This document shows, piece by piece, positions 39,091-51,949 of a stretch of DNA of 64,000 nucleotides. The DNA is from Volvox africanus (lineage: Eukaryota > Chlorophyta > Chlorophyceae > Chlamydomonadales > Volvocaceae). The translations under genes were made by a program, and so were the position numbers. The DNA is taken from the NCBI GenBank assembly GCA_030268105.1, contig BSDZ01000086.1:3922501-3986500 (forward strand), in the 5' to 3' direction. The notes under the pieces were generated by a model. That model saw only the letters and a program-made list of their open reading frames with translations. It was not told where the DNA came from and did no database searches. Positions within the stretch are counted from its first letter, which is position 1. Each line of letters starts with the position of its first letter.

Positions 39091-42000
39091 ATGCTCGCTT
39101 CCCGCAACGTTCGCCTAGCTGCGGGTCCCCGGAGGGCCGCTGCCCCCGGCCAGCGTGCACCCCTGGCAGGCGCGTTATGCTGCTCATCCATATGATAAAT
39201 TTATTCAATTTACCTTTATTCGAGTGCAATTCCATAGCCCCACCAACGTTGTTATACTTGCAGGTCGCCTTGGGCGGCGCGTCATGGTTGCGGCAAAGGC
39301 TCAGAAGAAAGAAATCATGATGTGGGAGGCCTTACGCGAAGCCATTGACGAGGAGATGGAGCGCGATCCCACAGTCTGCGTGATGGGTGAGCGTTGCGGT
39401 CTAAATTCCTCGCGTTTGCGAGCCCGTAAGGGGCTTAGCCTGTCCGCTCCAGTTTCATAGTAAATTATTGGCATCTAAAACTGCTGGATTTGTAACTACG
39501 CTGAGGTAATTTGCGGCAGAGCTGACGCGAAAAAAGATCTAATGCTTCTGCAACGTGCCAGGCGAGGACGTTGGTCACTATGGTGGCAGCTACAAGTGCA
39601 CCTTCGGCCTCTACAAGAAATATGGTGACATGCGTGTGCTAGATACACCTATTTGCGGTAAGCCATGTGAATTGCTTGTGCATTTGTCCTGCACATCCAC
39701 GTAACGCATGCATTGTGCACCGCACCTCTCCCTCTACTCATACCGCTGCCACGCTTTATCTTCCTCAATTCATTCGCTAGAATGTACGGTACACGCTTAC
39801 AAAGGCGAATAAAATCTAAATCCTTTTGTAGGGCATTCCCTTCATATACCCGCTCCAGCCTACCCTTTCCTGTCCTGTGCGTAATTTAAGGTGTGGCTTC
39901 ACTATTCTACTCTTTTCTAAAGCACCACCATGATTAATCATCTTGCCCCTGCGTCTCGTTCCCCTTCCTTGCCCGGCATCACCCTTGCTTAGAGAACGGC
40001 TTTATGGGCATGGGCGTAGGCGCAGCTATGACCGGTCTCCGCCCCATCGTGGAGGGTATGAACATGGGTTTCCTACTTCTGGCCTTTAACCAGATTTCCA
40101 ACAACTGCGGCATGCTGCATTACACCAGTGGGGGACAGTTCAAGGTGCCTATGGTCATTCGCGGCCCTGGTGGTGTGGGCCGCCAGCTCGGTGCTGAGCA
40201 CTCACAGCGTTTGGAGTCATACTTCCAGTCCATCCCGGGCGTGCAACTGGTGGCGTGTTCTACCGTTCGGAATTCAAAGGCCCTGCTTAAGGCGGTGCGT
40301 AGGAGTGGGTACCCAGACTCGAGCAAGGAAGCGGCAGTCTGCAGCTGGGATAGGTCTGGGCGCTTCTTCATGCGTGCTTGTTCATTGACAAGGCAATAGC
40401 GCGGTCTGCCGGCCGGCAGACCGGTAGCGGCACGACTTCTGGACATGGGATAGTTATCTGCTTAAAGGCACTTAAGAACTAGATTGCGTTGGGCCTCGGG
40501 AATAGGCATGAGACATTACAGTGCATTAAGGGCGCAGCGGCTCGTTTTCAGTAAGAAAAACTGAGTGCCTTACAACCGAGTGCTTTGGCCTTTCCTGCCG
40601 CATATTGCAGTAGGGCGACATAAACTGGCCCATGAACGTGTGATCAGTAGGCTCGGAATTGATGCATTAGGAAGAATGGGGCAGGGCGGGACGGCGATAT
40701 CTACGAAAGCCGAGCTTCCATTCATGGACTATGCTTGACCGGTGGCAGCTGGCGCAGCGTAGTATTGGACTATCTGGGTTGACATGTCGGATGGGGGACT
40801 TTGTCAGCCAGAGGACATAGGGCGGATATCGGCAAGGAACAAGGGCGGATTCAGGCGCGAAGACACGGGGATCATTGGCACTGTAGCAGCCTTGGCTCGG
40901 TTTAATGAGCCCGAGCGGTCGTCTTGAGCCATATTTAGTGTATCGCATGCGGCTGCATAAGCGGTGCATATCAGGTTCTTCAGTAAGTAGTTTCGCTAGG
41001 TAAAGCATAATGATCTGTGTGCGGTTCTTCAACGCACCTTTTTGCTGAAGCAGCACAAGGAGATTCAAATCGTCCGCCTGGGGGCTCCGGATTTGCTGGC
41101 ATGGTTGTGACGTTCTAAATAAGCATGGCCGGTGGTAGGGAAGGCAGTATAATCCGATCGTCCAATAAGACTACGTGGGATTTTAGACCATTGACTCTCG
41201 TGTTAATATCCCACAGGCTATCCGCAGCGACAACCCCATCATCTTCTTTGAGCACGTGCTGCTGTACAACGTGAAGGGCGAGGTGGGCGACAAGGACGAG
41301 GTGGCTTGCCTGGAGCGCGCCGAGGTGGTCCGTCAGGGCACCGATGTTTCTATCTTTACCTATAGCCGCATGCGCTATGTGGTCATGCAGGCGGTCAATG
41401 ACCTCGTGAAGAAGGGTTATAACCCTGAGGTGGGTGATGGCAAACCTGATCGTGGGTGGGGTTCATTGTGTGCGTTCGACAAAACGTTGGAGCGTTGCGG
41501 GGCGCGCTACCTAGTGCTATCGGGGGGATGGCTTGCCAAGCGAAAGGAATGAGGTGAGGTATTTAGGTGTGAAGTTCTTGATAAGTGCGAAGTTCGATGA
41601 TTTAGGGGAGTTAGTGAGATGTCGTGGACAGGCGGATGGACCGTAGGCATACGTTAAGGTGCGTTGTTGCATGTCGGGCTTTGAAGACCTCTCAACTGAT
41701 CGGCGATGTCAGCTGCCCTCAACGCTAGTTATCGATTAAGTTTTCTTTCAATTTCTTCATCCCACAGGTCATCGACCTTATCAGCCTCAAGCCGTTCGAC
41801 ATGGAAACTATCTCCAATTCTGTCCGCAAGACCCGCAAGGCCATTATCGTCGAAGAGTGTATGAAGACCGGTGGGTACCTAGTGCAGTTCCAAAATGGCG
41901 CTTTTGCTTCTGAATCACATCGCCCTTGGCCTCAAAAATTCCATTTTCCCTTCAATCCCATTGCCTAAGGCCGCCTACCCCTCCTGCTCTGCCTTGTTTA

Positions 42001-42201
42001 GGCGGCATTGGTGCGTCGCTCTCCGCCGTTATTAACGAGTCCCTCTTTAACGAGCTGGACCACGAGGTGATTCGCCTATCCAGCCAGGACGTGCCCACTG
42101 CCTACGCCTACGAACTGGAGGCTGCGACTATTGTGCAAAGCAGCCAGGTTGTGGATGCGGTGGAGAGGGTGTGTGGTGCTCGCGTGGCGGCAACTGTGTA
42201 A
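39091..42201 (+). CDS. pyruvate dehydrogenase E1 component beta subunit, plastid type
   Basis: Beta subunit of the thiamine-diphosphate E1 of plastid pyruvate dehydrogenase, which supplies acetyl-CoA for fatty acid synthesis. Seven exons, 39091-39154, 39264-39386, 39562-39657, 39993-40294, 41217-41429, 41768-41870, 42002-42201, give 366 residues. Exon 1 ([20 protein letters not shown]) is a good transit peptide; the mature protein starts around [18 protein letters not shown]. Signatures are [77 protein letters not shown] and [11 protein letters not shown]. The [12 protein letters not shown] and GGQFKVPMV segments are those of the plastid/cyanobacterial type rather than the mitochondrial E1 beta. 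The exon 1 donor (CAGC|GTGCAC) was chosen for phase and is the weakest join. Confidence 0.95.
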
Positions 42202-43352
42202 ATTAATGCGCTGTTCCTTTCGCTGTAGCAGGATATGCTTGTCGGCAAATGTGGCAGGTGACTGCCGGGGCCTGAAGCTGTGGTAGCAGCTGAGCAGGCA
42301 TCGATGCGATGGCCCTTACACCGGAGCTGGCAACCGCGCAAAGGTTCTGTGGCTTAGAAGCGTAGATATGAGCTCGCAGGATCTGAGTATACTTAAGTGT
42401 GATTTCGTGCCGGCTAGCCTCGTGGCTGCGGGTATGAAAGAGTGGTTCAGCGCAGCGCCCTCAATAGAGATGCGGCACTGGGACACCACCGCGCGGGTCG
42501 GAGAAAGTTCGTGGGGATTCGTCACCAGTTTGCGATGTTGACGTTCGAGGACTTCGACGTTCGAGGATGGGAGTTGGGGGTGGGACTAGGCGGCAAGTTG
42601 GATACCTAGTAGTAAGAAGAATTTGTTATGGCGAAGAATTTCACCTGCGGACCGTGATTGAGAGAGTTCGTGACTGCATAGGTGTGCATGTTTGACACTC
42701 TATCCAGCCGGACTGACTTGTCGCGTGGTACGTGGGTCAAAGGAACTCAGGTCTGGCAGGGGTACGGGGTAAGGCCGATTTTGGTGCAGATAGGCTGGAT
42801 CCTACCTAGTTGTCAGACTATCCGTATGACAACTTCTGATACGCTAGTAGAAAGTGGTAACGGCGTGGATTTCTCTTGATGCATGGGCGCTTAGGCGCTG
42901 GGGGCTATTCGCATGTAACATACCAAACGCGAACCTATATTGTTAGGTGCATATACTTAATACTTATTACTTGTAACGATTGTAAACGTGACTTCTTCCA
43001 ACACAGTAAACTTCTAAACTTCATTTCATTTTGCCCTAGTTGCCCCAGACAGCAATTAGACGGTACATCAGAGACCTCAATTACCTTGATTGTGTAAGGT
43101 GTTTGTTGTCCAACGAACTTCGGCGTGACACTGCACCCGTCGACTGCAGACGCAGACACGCTACTGCGAGACTGCATTGAATTAACATGTCCAACAGGAC
43201 AACCGGAGACAATATGGGGGACACCTACCAATGAGCACGCTACTACAAACACGCCTGGCAATTTTTTCTATGTTAATGCCCTCATTCCCCAATGAAATCT
43301 CCATGTTATGTTAAAGTCTGCATTCCTTGCCGCCAATCAAAGATGAGATATT
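42202..43352. other. intergenic between convergent genes, no gene recognised
   Basis: Separates the ends of PDH E1 beta (+) and the UCH gene (-). No coding signature, repeat or RNA gene was recognised. Confidence 0.45.
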
Positions 43353-45611
43353 TTATACTGGAGTGGCAGTCAGCGCCAAAACGTTGAAGGTGAGGCTATT
43401 GCTCCTGCGGTTGGAGGGAGGCGGGAGAACGTGGCGTGCAGCACAGCGACGGTGGCAGAGATTAAACTCAATGAATGGAAAGGAAATAGAGCAAATTTAA
43501 AACGCCACACTCAGGAAAACGTACGTCTGGCCCAACGTTGCGTGCGTCCATGATAATAGTTGCAGGATGTACTGGCCGTGCAGATAGCTTTCCTACCTTA
43601 CTGCACCAACCGCGCAACCACGACTATCCACAGCAGCTAACTACTCTGCCAACATCGCCCTTCACCGTGGCCACTGGTGTAGTGCAGCACGGAACGCCGC
43701 TGATCGGAATAAGCCCCAGCCGGAACAGTGGCTCTGCACAAGGACAGGTTCTCAGGCAGCGCTTAACGGACCCACCTGCTAATGAAGTCTTGCACCACAC
43801 GGGCCGAGTCCTGCAGGAGCGTCTCCGGACTGGTAGGGCCCCGACGCAGGGGCCCAGCCCGCCTGCCATCCAGCTCCCAAAGATGACCTGCATTACCGTA
43901 GCGCACCCTTACAACTAAAGTGTCAAGAGCCGGGGGAGACGCACATACCAAGCTGAGTGGGAGTTTTGGTCCGTGCCGTGCGTAAAGCTGTGCGAGGCAG
44001 CTGCGAATGCTCAAGGTCCATTCATGTACACGGTTTATAAGCGGAGAAATGAAAGAGACTTGCAATCCTTGACGACTTCACAAGCGCTGCTAAGGAAAAA
44101 AAGAAACGAAATGCCAATGTGCCGAACTCCGCCACCGATCCCGTTCCACCAACATCTGTCTGGTCATCCAAAACCTTGGGTAAAGCTTAGGCATGCATGC
44201 TGCAGGCGGGTCAGGAAAGCAGGTGAAGGATCATTTCCGTTTTGCCACTTCAGCCAACCGATAGCAGCCTACGCCGGTCCTTCGTACCGTTGCAGTGTAC
44301 GAACGCTACGAAGTGCAAATCTACGTCATCATCCGCCGAGGGCGGCGCCGTGTCACCAGCCGCAGCGGCCGTCTGGAAGGGAGTGCGGAAGCAGACATGC
44401 AGGTGCACGTTAGCAGCTAAACATCCGAATCGGGAACATGAGCTCCAGCCCAAGGCGCATGCATCAACACAACCATGAGCAATCCCACCAGCGCTAAACC
44501 TGACATCCACATCTATAACGTGCGTCTAGACACAATCGCAATTCCTCTCATAGATCGATGAGGCCGAAGGTTGTGAGCTTCTGGCGCAAAAGCATCCCTA
44601 TTGGGCGCTTAAGTACTGATTGACTGGGATGTTTGCTCTGCCTACCTCCCGCTCTGGCGTACTTTCCTACTGAAGTCGCCCAGTAGTTTGACTTTGGAAA
44701 AGGCTTCGAGCAGGTCGCTTCGTCATCTACATCCAAGCATTCACCTGATGTGCCTCTTCAATGCTGGGTGCACCAGGAGGGGGGTCCTCCAGGTACTTCC
44801 CAGCTTCCGCCGCGGACATCCCCGATGTTGCAGCAAAGAACTCTTTCAGGAAACTGCCTTCCGCTGTGGTCGGGGAGTGATAAGAAATCTTGTCATATAG
44901 TCTTGTCTTGTAATCTTGTCATATATATGAACCCACCACAACCCAAAGAATGAAAGCGTTTTATGGCAGGAAGAGTTCAGCAAGGTATGGGGGGGGTTGG
45001 TAAAAGATGAGTGTGAAGTGGTCCGTGGTTCGGTTAGAGCTTCCCGGTAAGCCACGTAACCTTCTCAAAAGGCGAATGATAGGCTGCAACGATTAAAGAC
45101 GAGGACTTACCGGGGATAAGAGTGCTTAGGTTATTACCGATAGAATGCAGAATAGCGATCGTCCCGCACGCGTTCCCAATGGTCTGCTTCATGTAAAACG
45201 GCTTGGGGTCGGGGGCCACCCCCTTGGCAACCAGATCATCATCCTCTGCGTTATCCCCAATGCGGCATCTATTTTAGTTTGGTACCCGTGCAAAGCAAAG
45301 GGGATGGCTATCAGGATCGGAAGCCGCGTACCCTTTCTGGCCAAGGCATCACTGTCAGCAGTTACAGGATAACACATTATAACTGCTACTACTGGTTTGG
45401 GAACCATTGCCAGAAGTTCCTGCAATATCCCCGTGGCGATCTCTTCAGCATGCCTGTAAGGCCAATTACAAAACTCCTGATCCCGCACCTCATCCAAGCC
45501 GAAAACGTCCGAAAACGAATACTCGGATACATCCAATCCAAGCTTTGCTACGAGCTCGTTAAGGACATCGGGGTTGCTTTCAAGCGGCACCCATTTCTTT
45601 GTTTCGACCAT
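43353..45611 (-). CDS. ubiquitin carboxyl-terminal hydrolase, UCH-L1/L3 family
   Basis: Cysteine protease (peptidase C12) that removes small adducts from the ubiquitin C-terminus and recycles free ubiquitin in cytosol and nucleus. Seven exons in coding order 45611-45489, 45419-45332, 45245-45111, 44863-44745, 44372-44288, 43887-43776, 43404-43353; phases agree and give 237 residues, close to human UCH-L3. Key parts: KKWVPLESNPDVLNELV, ELLAMVPKPVVAVI, catalytic Cys97 in MKQTIGNACGT with oxyanion Gln91, the crossover-loop segment AEGSFLKEFFAATSGMSAAE, His175 in VDLHFVAF, and Asp190 in LWELDGRRAGP, followed by RRGPTSPETLLQD. All three catalytic residues are kept. The short last exon ends LTFNVLALTATPV. 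No long C-terminal extension is present, so it is not the BAP1/UCH37 type. Confidence 0.95.
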
Positions 45612-46097
45612 GATCAAAAGTTAAATCGGAAACTCTAAAAATGTGTACGTTCATGAAGTGGCCTAGTTATTATTGCACGCTTCGCAATCGGTGCCAGACG
45701 GTGAGGACCTAACTGCCATCGTACCCGATATCGTTGTAGCCGTTAATATGTCCTATAAACTAAGCTAGTTGCATATACCCCATTAGATATTACATCATTC
45801 CACGACAATTGAGGGATATGAGTGTCACCTCTTCTACACGGAAAAACTGGTGGAAAGCCGGTGGACGCGACTACACGTTGCAGGGCCCCCAGTAGAACAC
45901 GCCCAACACGCCCGTTGCCCCTATTTGTCTGTCCCTCTCCTCTTAGCTATGTAACTAGCTCGTACGCACAGGCAAATGCCGAAAGCAGCAACCACAGTGC
46001 CTATAAAATGATGAAAAACATTAAAAATAGAGCCAGCTGTTTTCTTCGGGATGCAATGCCGTGCATCCATCATTCTCTCCTGCGTGGCATATTACAC
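45612..46097. promoter_or_regulatory. promoter region of the UCH gene and 3' flank of the NDUFAF6-like gene
   Basis: 486 bases between two minus-strand genes. No specific element was identified; the role is inferred from position only. Confidence 0.35.
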
Positions 46098-48767
46098 TCA
46101 ATAAGTTCCACGCAAATGGTGCCATTTAACTGCCAGAATATACGAAATCGGAGCGCTGCCTGATCCGCTGCCACCTTGCTCTCGAATGAGCTTCGGATCG
46201 TATGGGTTGAAGTTTACAGCCTCCAGCGCCTGTAAGTACCGGCCCACGGCCACCGCCGGAAGCATCACCCCTGCCGCGCCAGTAGGCAGCCGTGAGGCCA
46301 GCCGTCGCGCCTCATCAAGATGCCCTTTTGCGAGACTGGCAACGTTGTGCACGATGTCTCTAAGACCCTCAGAAACGATGCCGCTGTACACATCCTCTTG
46401 TGAGACGCGTGCCTCCGCACAAAGGTCGACGGGCAAGTAGCAGCGCCGCGACGCTGCATGGATGGCGGTGCCACGCAGAAGTGTGGTAATACCCGCAGCA
46501 CGACCCAGGTGTGACGCCGCGTGATCTGCGTCGCGGTGCTTGATTCCGGCAGCTGCTAGCTGCAAAAAACATCGGCGCAGGATTTTGAGTGTCTTAACAT
46601 CCAGGCACACAGATCCACTAATTGAAGAAGCACATGCGACTTCAGTAAAGGTAGGAAAATATTGAATGGGGAATTGTGTAACAACGCAGGCCGGGTAGAA
46701 GCTTGCTTGTGGTGTTAGACCAGCACGCTAGAAGGCAGTGCGGTGCAACGCAGCTACCTCTGTCCTGCCGCTTCATCCCGTGCTAGGCGCAGCCCCTGTT
46801 AAGTTATTGGATCCCATCCATTGCACAAGCGGTGTGCTACGACGACAGCACGCTTTCGCATCGGCACATCGTATGTTCATACGCAACACACCGTTTCGAT
46901 TCACTTCTGCAAAACCCTTCGTTGCTCCTGTGCGAACGTCACAGCCTGCTAATTGTTGACTCGGCACAGGTCCAGGACAAGCACCCCTTCCGCATTCCGG
47001 TCCCGCATAGATCTTCGCTAACCTGTAGGTACATGAGCTGCGAGGAGGTACCCTCCGCATATTGTTCCAGTGCCTGTAGATCAAGCGGCGGCTGAGGGTC
47101 CAAAAAGTCCGCCTCGCGACAATCAATGATCCGCTTGAAGCAGTACCGGCTATATCGAAATGGACTTGCCGACGTACCCCGGTCACCATTGGATGCGTCA
47201 AAGGATACATCAGTAGAACGACTGGCCGCATCGCCGCCCACGCTATCACAGCTGCTGATGTTACAACTGCCACTACTCCACCGTGTTTCGCCGCCATCTG
47301 GGGCCACGTGACCATGTGTGTTGACCGCCGCCCCGGCTGCTGCGGCGGGGCCTGGGCTGTGCAACACATGCGCCAGGGCAAGCGCCACAGGGTGGTTCGG
47401 CGGCCGGCCATCGTAGACCGATTTGATTGCATCACGCCACCACTGAAACCGGATCTGGCCCACCACTGATTCCTTGCTGCGCACACTATCCGCCACCAGT
47501 GCTGTCTCGATGTTGAAGGCCCGCAGCGCAAACAGTGGCGGCCGCAGCTCCTGCAGTGCCACCCCCAAAGGCTTCATTTAAATGCTATGTTGCCGTTCAG
47601 ATTACAGCAAGCATTGCCCTAAGGGACAGCGTTGGGAATATACGTGTTGCGAGATCAGACAACACGCTCGCATTCTGTGGACTCGATATGGGGAATGGGG
47701 TGTGACACGAAAAAGGGTGGTGGTAGAAACACACTCCACGAGTGTTTGGCTCAAAAAGGGATGACATAACTTCGCAACGAGCGCGCAGCAGGAGCTACGT
47801 CCGCAAATTACGCCCCCACAAACGAAGTCTAAATTTCGTGCAACAGGCAACCAGAGAGTCATGTGCATCACGGACGTCGAACCAGGCGCCAGAACTCCAA
47901 GATCTTTCCTGCACCCACTACCCCTTCCCAATACCCAAATGACCAAAAGTGTTTCTGTCACCCCCACCTTCGGCATTTGCACAACCCAGACGTAATTCAG
48001 GTAATCGTACTGCCTGCATGTAGCCACCAATTTCATAGCCCAGGAAAAGCAAAGTGTAGGAGGTTTTTGGGAAAGTCATGGAACTCTTCTTGAGAGCGCC
48101 ACACAATCAGCACCAGTTTTCAGCCCACCGCCAGTCCAGGTATGGACGCACATGGAGCTCCATCTTAGGCCAGACAGGCAAGCATCACACCAGGTATTGG
48201 TTGCTGAGGAAGTGACGGGTGTCAACACTTTTCGTACGTCCGAACTAGGTGAATTGGAAGGTTGAAACATGCACATGGGCCGGATACCCACGTTAACGGC
48301 ACAGCATGCGCGCTCTGCAAAAACGCAGTGCGCGACATGGGGGACAACACTATGAAGTCGAACTCCGAAGGCGGCATGATTGTACTGGACATGACATGGT
48401 GCTTAGTTTCGTTGGCCGGAACCAAGCGTTGCAACAGGGCACGGTGCTGAGAACTCGGTCTTTGCACGACATTCCAGCATGACAGGACCTTCAATGGCCC
48501 AAACGCGCAAATCACGGCCCGTCACCATTATTCAGGACGCCAGGGTGACCTGAAGGCGCGTGCTCGTACAACCACGAAAATATTACACAGCGCCCGTTGC
48601 ACTCTTACAGGGACCCACCTAACCTGTTGCACGCAAAAACTGAATGCAGATCTCAAGGGTTCAGGGATGGCCGCATACGAGCGGTTAAAAGCCTGCCTTG
48701 CTCTCCCCTGTCCGAGGAGACCCCATATACGCCCCGCCTTAATGCTCTTGGAGCAAACACCGTGCAT
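46098..48767 (-). CDS. NDUFAF6-like protein (squalene/phytoene synthase family), mitochondrial complex I assembly
   Basis: Member of the trans-isoprenyl diphosphate synthase-like family that in animals and plants is a mitochondrial complex I assembly factor. Four exons, 48767-48619, 48013-47968, 47550-47023, 46559-46098, give 394 residues. The N-terminus is basic (GLLGQGRARQAFNRSY), in keeping with mitochondrial import. Homology runs through SAFSFCVQQVRQYDYLNYV, PPLFALRAFNIETALVADSV, GQIRFQWWRDAIKSVYDG, RIIDCREADF, EQYAEGTSSQLMYLQ, DADHAASHLGRAAGITTLLR, SRRCYLPVDLCAEARVSQED and a short tail ending GTY. About 65 Ser/Gly/Ala-rich residues without family match are inserted near residues 120-185, all within one exon. 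True phytoene synthase is less likely because its two aspartate-rich DxxxD motifs are not seen intact. The small 46-base exon 2 is supported by phase and by the QYDYLNY match. Confidence 0.87.
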
Positions 48768-49222
48768 TATTGCCGTGAAGTGCCACCCCTTGAAATTCGT
48801 AAGATAACACGCCGCCGCTTACGAAGAAAGGACATGTAAAAATAACGATTTCCAGGTATTCGTGTTGTGTGTTACAAATACTTGGACTTAATCAGTATAT
48901 GTTTAGGAGCTGTAGGAAATGTTGCAATAAACGAGCAAAAATATTTTCAAAACAAACAATAACTATCACCTAAGCTAAGTAGAGCTGATACAGAGGAGTT
49001 GCCGCCATATGCCTACCAAGAAGTGATAGACGGCTTGACATCGGCGTGAGACACCGTTGCAGTACGACATGTACGGCGCTGTTGCAGGGTCACTCGAGGT
49101 CCTCGGGAAGCATTGCCTTGTATATTTCCCGGTATTTTGCGTTAAATTTTGTGGGGAAATTAGGCGTTGGACCTGTCAACCTATCGATAATAGCCTCGAA
49201 GCTTGGAAAGTACAAGATCAGA
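48768..49222. promoter_or_regulatory. shared divergent promoter region (NDUFAF6-like / PPI-like)
   Basis: 455 bases between two head-to-head start codons. The middle part (48840-48960) is AT-rich. No named element was recognised; the role is inferred from gene orientation. Confidence 0.45.
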
Positions 49223-51949
49223 ATGTCAGAGGACGCTGTTCTTGAGCAGCGGGAGCGCAAGCCGCGTAGGATTGCTGCCCCTGAACCCAATGGGCATGTG
49301 CCAGATGTTCCGGACTTCGCAGCGGCTGAGGACTTCGCTGCAGATGTACCAGCCGGGGACTCGACCGATGTGCCAGAGCACGAGGACGTCGAGGGGCAGG
49401 ATACCAGCACCCTCACTAATAAGATCTATTTTGTTCGCATACCTCGGCCACCCATTAACGACGACGTGGTGAAGAAGCTGTCTGCGCAATTCAACGAGCA
49501 CGTCAACAAGGTTAAGGGCGTAAATGCAAAGCTGGCGGCCAAGAGGGTGAGTGAATTCACGTTGGTGGGTTCTTATCAGATCTAGCTAATGTGGTCATGC
49601 ACGTTGAGAGTATGTTGGGTCGGTACACGACTGACTTTGGTGTATATGCTCCCGAAAACAGGAGGAACTGCGCGAGTTGCGGCGCCAGTTAAACGTTGGG
49701 AAGTCTGTAAAGGACGGGTATCAGCCCGAGTATGAGGAGAAATCAAACCGCCTGCAGTCTCTGCGCAACGTTCGCAACAATTACCAGCAGAAAATTGGAC
49801 TCATTAGGGACATCTTGCGGGGTCTTTCGTGCAAGAGCGAGGAGGAGCTGGACGCTAAGTTGAAGGCCCTGGAGGACGAAATCAAGCTTGGGGGCCTTAC
49901 TCTCCGAGAGGAGAAGCAGAAAGTGCACGAGATTAACAAGCTCATGTCACAGCGCGCACAGGTTTGCAGGGTTCGTCGCGCGACGGTCATGATATTGCTG
50001 GTAACGTCTGGGTTTCTTAGAGGGCGCCGACGTTCTTCTCGTCGTGGGTATATTGGACAAGCGGAAATAGCGCACCAGGGTTATCGCACACGCCATCGAT
50101 ATGTATAACCCCCTTTATTAGTAATTAGTCTCCGTGATGTGAGCCTATTATGTCTGGGTTTCAGGGAGGCATTGCACGGCTGCAGGACTATACAGCAGTT
50201 ACACGTCCATCCAATGCTCTGTTCGCAAAGGTCTAGAAACATGTCATCTGAGCAACCCCAAATCGAAGGTTGGTCTACAGGCGGAAGTTAAGCATATGGC
50301 CCATGAGATCAGTATTAAACTCCCCGGTGCCGTTGTGACTGCCGAACAAGCGACAGTAGCGTGTCCACCTCTCTACACATGGCTGCTGCATGACAAGTGT
50401 GGTATAGATTCTCTGTTCCTTTGAACCTTCGCATTGTCTCGAATGTATCAGAGGCATCAGTGATGTGTGGTTTATTGCCTGGCGTCAAGTGGACAGGCGT
50501 CCCCTCATCGACGTCCATGTTAGGTGCCTCGCCCCCGCTTACAGATTTTCCATCGCCTCGCTCCGCGTGCATGCGCCCGAACAGATCCGCGACTATCAAA
50601 ATCAGGAGGCCTCGAGGGAGGAGCTGGAGGCTGAAAACAGCAAGGTCAAAGCTGTGATTGCGGAGCTGGAGTCTGAATTTGCAATCCTGAAGTCCGAGCG
50701 CGACCAGACACAGGTCGTAATGAGGGAGATTTACACGAAGGTTAAGGCTTGTGAGGCCGAGGTCAAGGACATGGAGGACGAGCAGAAGGAGGTCGTGAAT
50801 GCGAAAAACGACGCGCTTGCTGCATTGGAGAAGGCCCGGGCTGAGGTGGACGATTCCAAGTTAGATTATCGTGAGAACCGCTCGTTTAGCCTCAAGGTCC
50901 GCGACCTTGTGACAGCTGGCCAGGTTGATGAGGCACGCGCGCTTTGCGTTTCCCAGATCGATGCTGCCGTCGCTAAGATTGCATCAGATGTTGGTTACCG
51001 TAAGGAGTACTACAGCCTCTGGGCGCAGCAGCGCAAATACGCGGTGTCCGAGCTGCTGCCGGACAGCACGACGGTGGTAAAGGAGGTGAAGGCTGCCGAC
51101 CAGGGCAAGGCTGGCGGCAGGGTCAAGGCCGAGGTTAAGGGCGCCAAGGCGCCACCCCCTGTACCGCAGGGCGCCGAGAAAGCGCGGCAATTGATTGAGA
51201 AGCTAATGGCCGAGGCACAGGTTGAGGCCAGTCGAAAAGCAGCAGGCCGGCCGGTGGGCGACGACGTGGAGCAATCATCTGGGGACGCCGATGACGAAGA
51301 AGATCTGCCGAGTGCCACCGTGACTGCACAGGCAGCCCCAGCACCGATCGTGGAGGGGGGAAAGCCGAAGTCGACAGCAACAAGCGCTCGCCCGGCTGAC
51401 CTGCTGAAATTGGTGGAATTGCCAAAGATCATTGACGAAGATTTTGTGCCCCCTGTCATCAAAACCGAGGAAGAAAGGGCAGCGGCTAAGGCAGCACAAG
51501 ACAAGGAGCGGCAGCGCGAAGAGCAAATTCGGAAAGCACAGGAGGCGGAGGCCCGCAAGAAGAAGTTGGCAGAGATTAAGGAGAAGAAACGCAAGGAGGC
51601 GGAGGCTAAGCGGAAGGCAGACGAAGAGGTCCGGAAAGCGGAGGCGGCAGTGAAGGAGGCGGAGCGGGCGAAGCAGCTCGCCGAGGAGCGGGCAGCGGCG
51701 GAGGTTAAACGCAAGGCAGCGGAGGCGGCGGCAAAGGCCGCTGCCGAGGCGAAGGCTAGCTACAACCCAGCTGCCAAGGTCATTGCAAAATCGCAAGTCA
51801 CCGCCGCCGCGAAAGCTAAGCCGCCCAGCAACGACTTCATGCGCCACTGGAAGGCTTTTAGAAAGAATACCAATATGCAATTCGGGATCCTTGCCGGCAT
51901 CTTGGTGGTCATCATGTTAAGCCTCGTTATCATGGCCTTGCGCAGTTGA
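49223..51949 (+). CDS. proton pump interactor (PPI)-like coiled-coil protein with C-terminal membrane anchor
   Basis: Resembles plant proton pump interactors, coiled-coil proteins that bind the regulatory tail of plasma membrane H+-ATPase. Three exons, 49223-49546, 49662-49961, 50585-51949, give 662 residues. After an acidic N-terminal part comes the conserved NKIYFVRIPRPPINDDVVKK, then long coiled coils (exon 2 and first half of exon 3, e.g. REEKQKVHEINKLMSQRAQ and SERDQTQVVMREIYTKVKA), a proline-rich, acidic middle, a dense Lys/Glu/Ala helix (about residues 510-600) and a single C-terminal membrane helix FGILAGILVVIMLSLVIMAL with three residues after it. That is a tail-anchor topology, probably ER or plasma membrane with the body in the cytosol. 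The exon 3 acceptor at 50584 was chosen because it keeps phase; a better pyrimidine tract at 50544 does not. Confidence 0.85.

Noticed and set aside
40667..41068. 133-codon minus-strand frame inside a PDH E1 beta intron
   Set aside because: No recognisable family, and the composition fits chance in a 920-base intron. Kept as a possible nested gene only if transcripts appear.
51010..51714. Minus-strand frames of about 200-234 codons opposite the PPI-like gene
   Set aside because: Ser/Ala/Arg/Leu-rich shadows of the Lys/Glu/Ala repeats coded on the plus strand.
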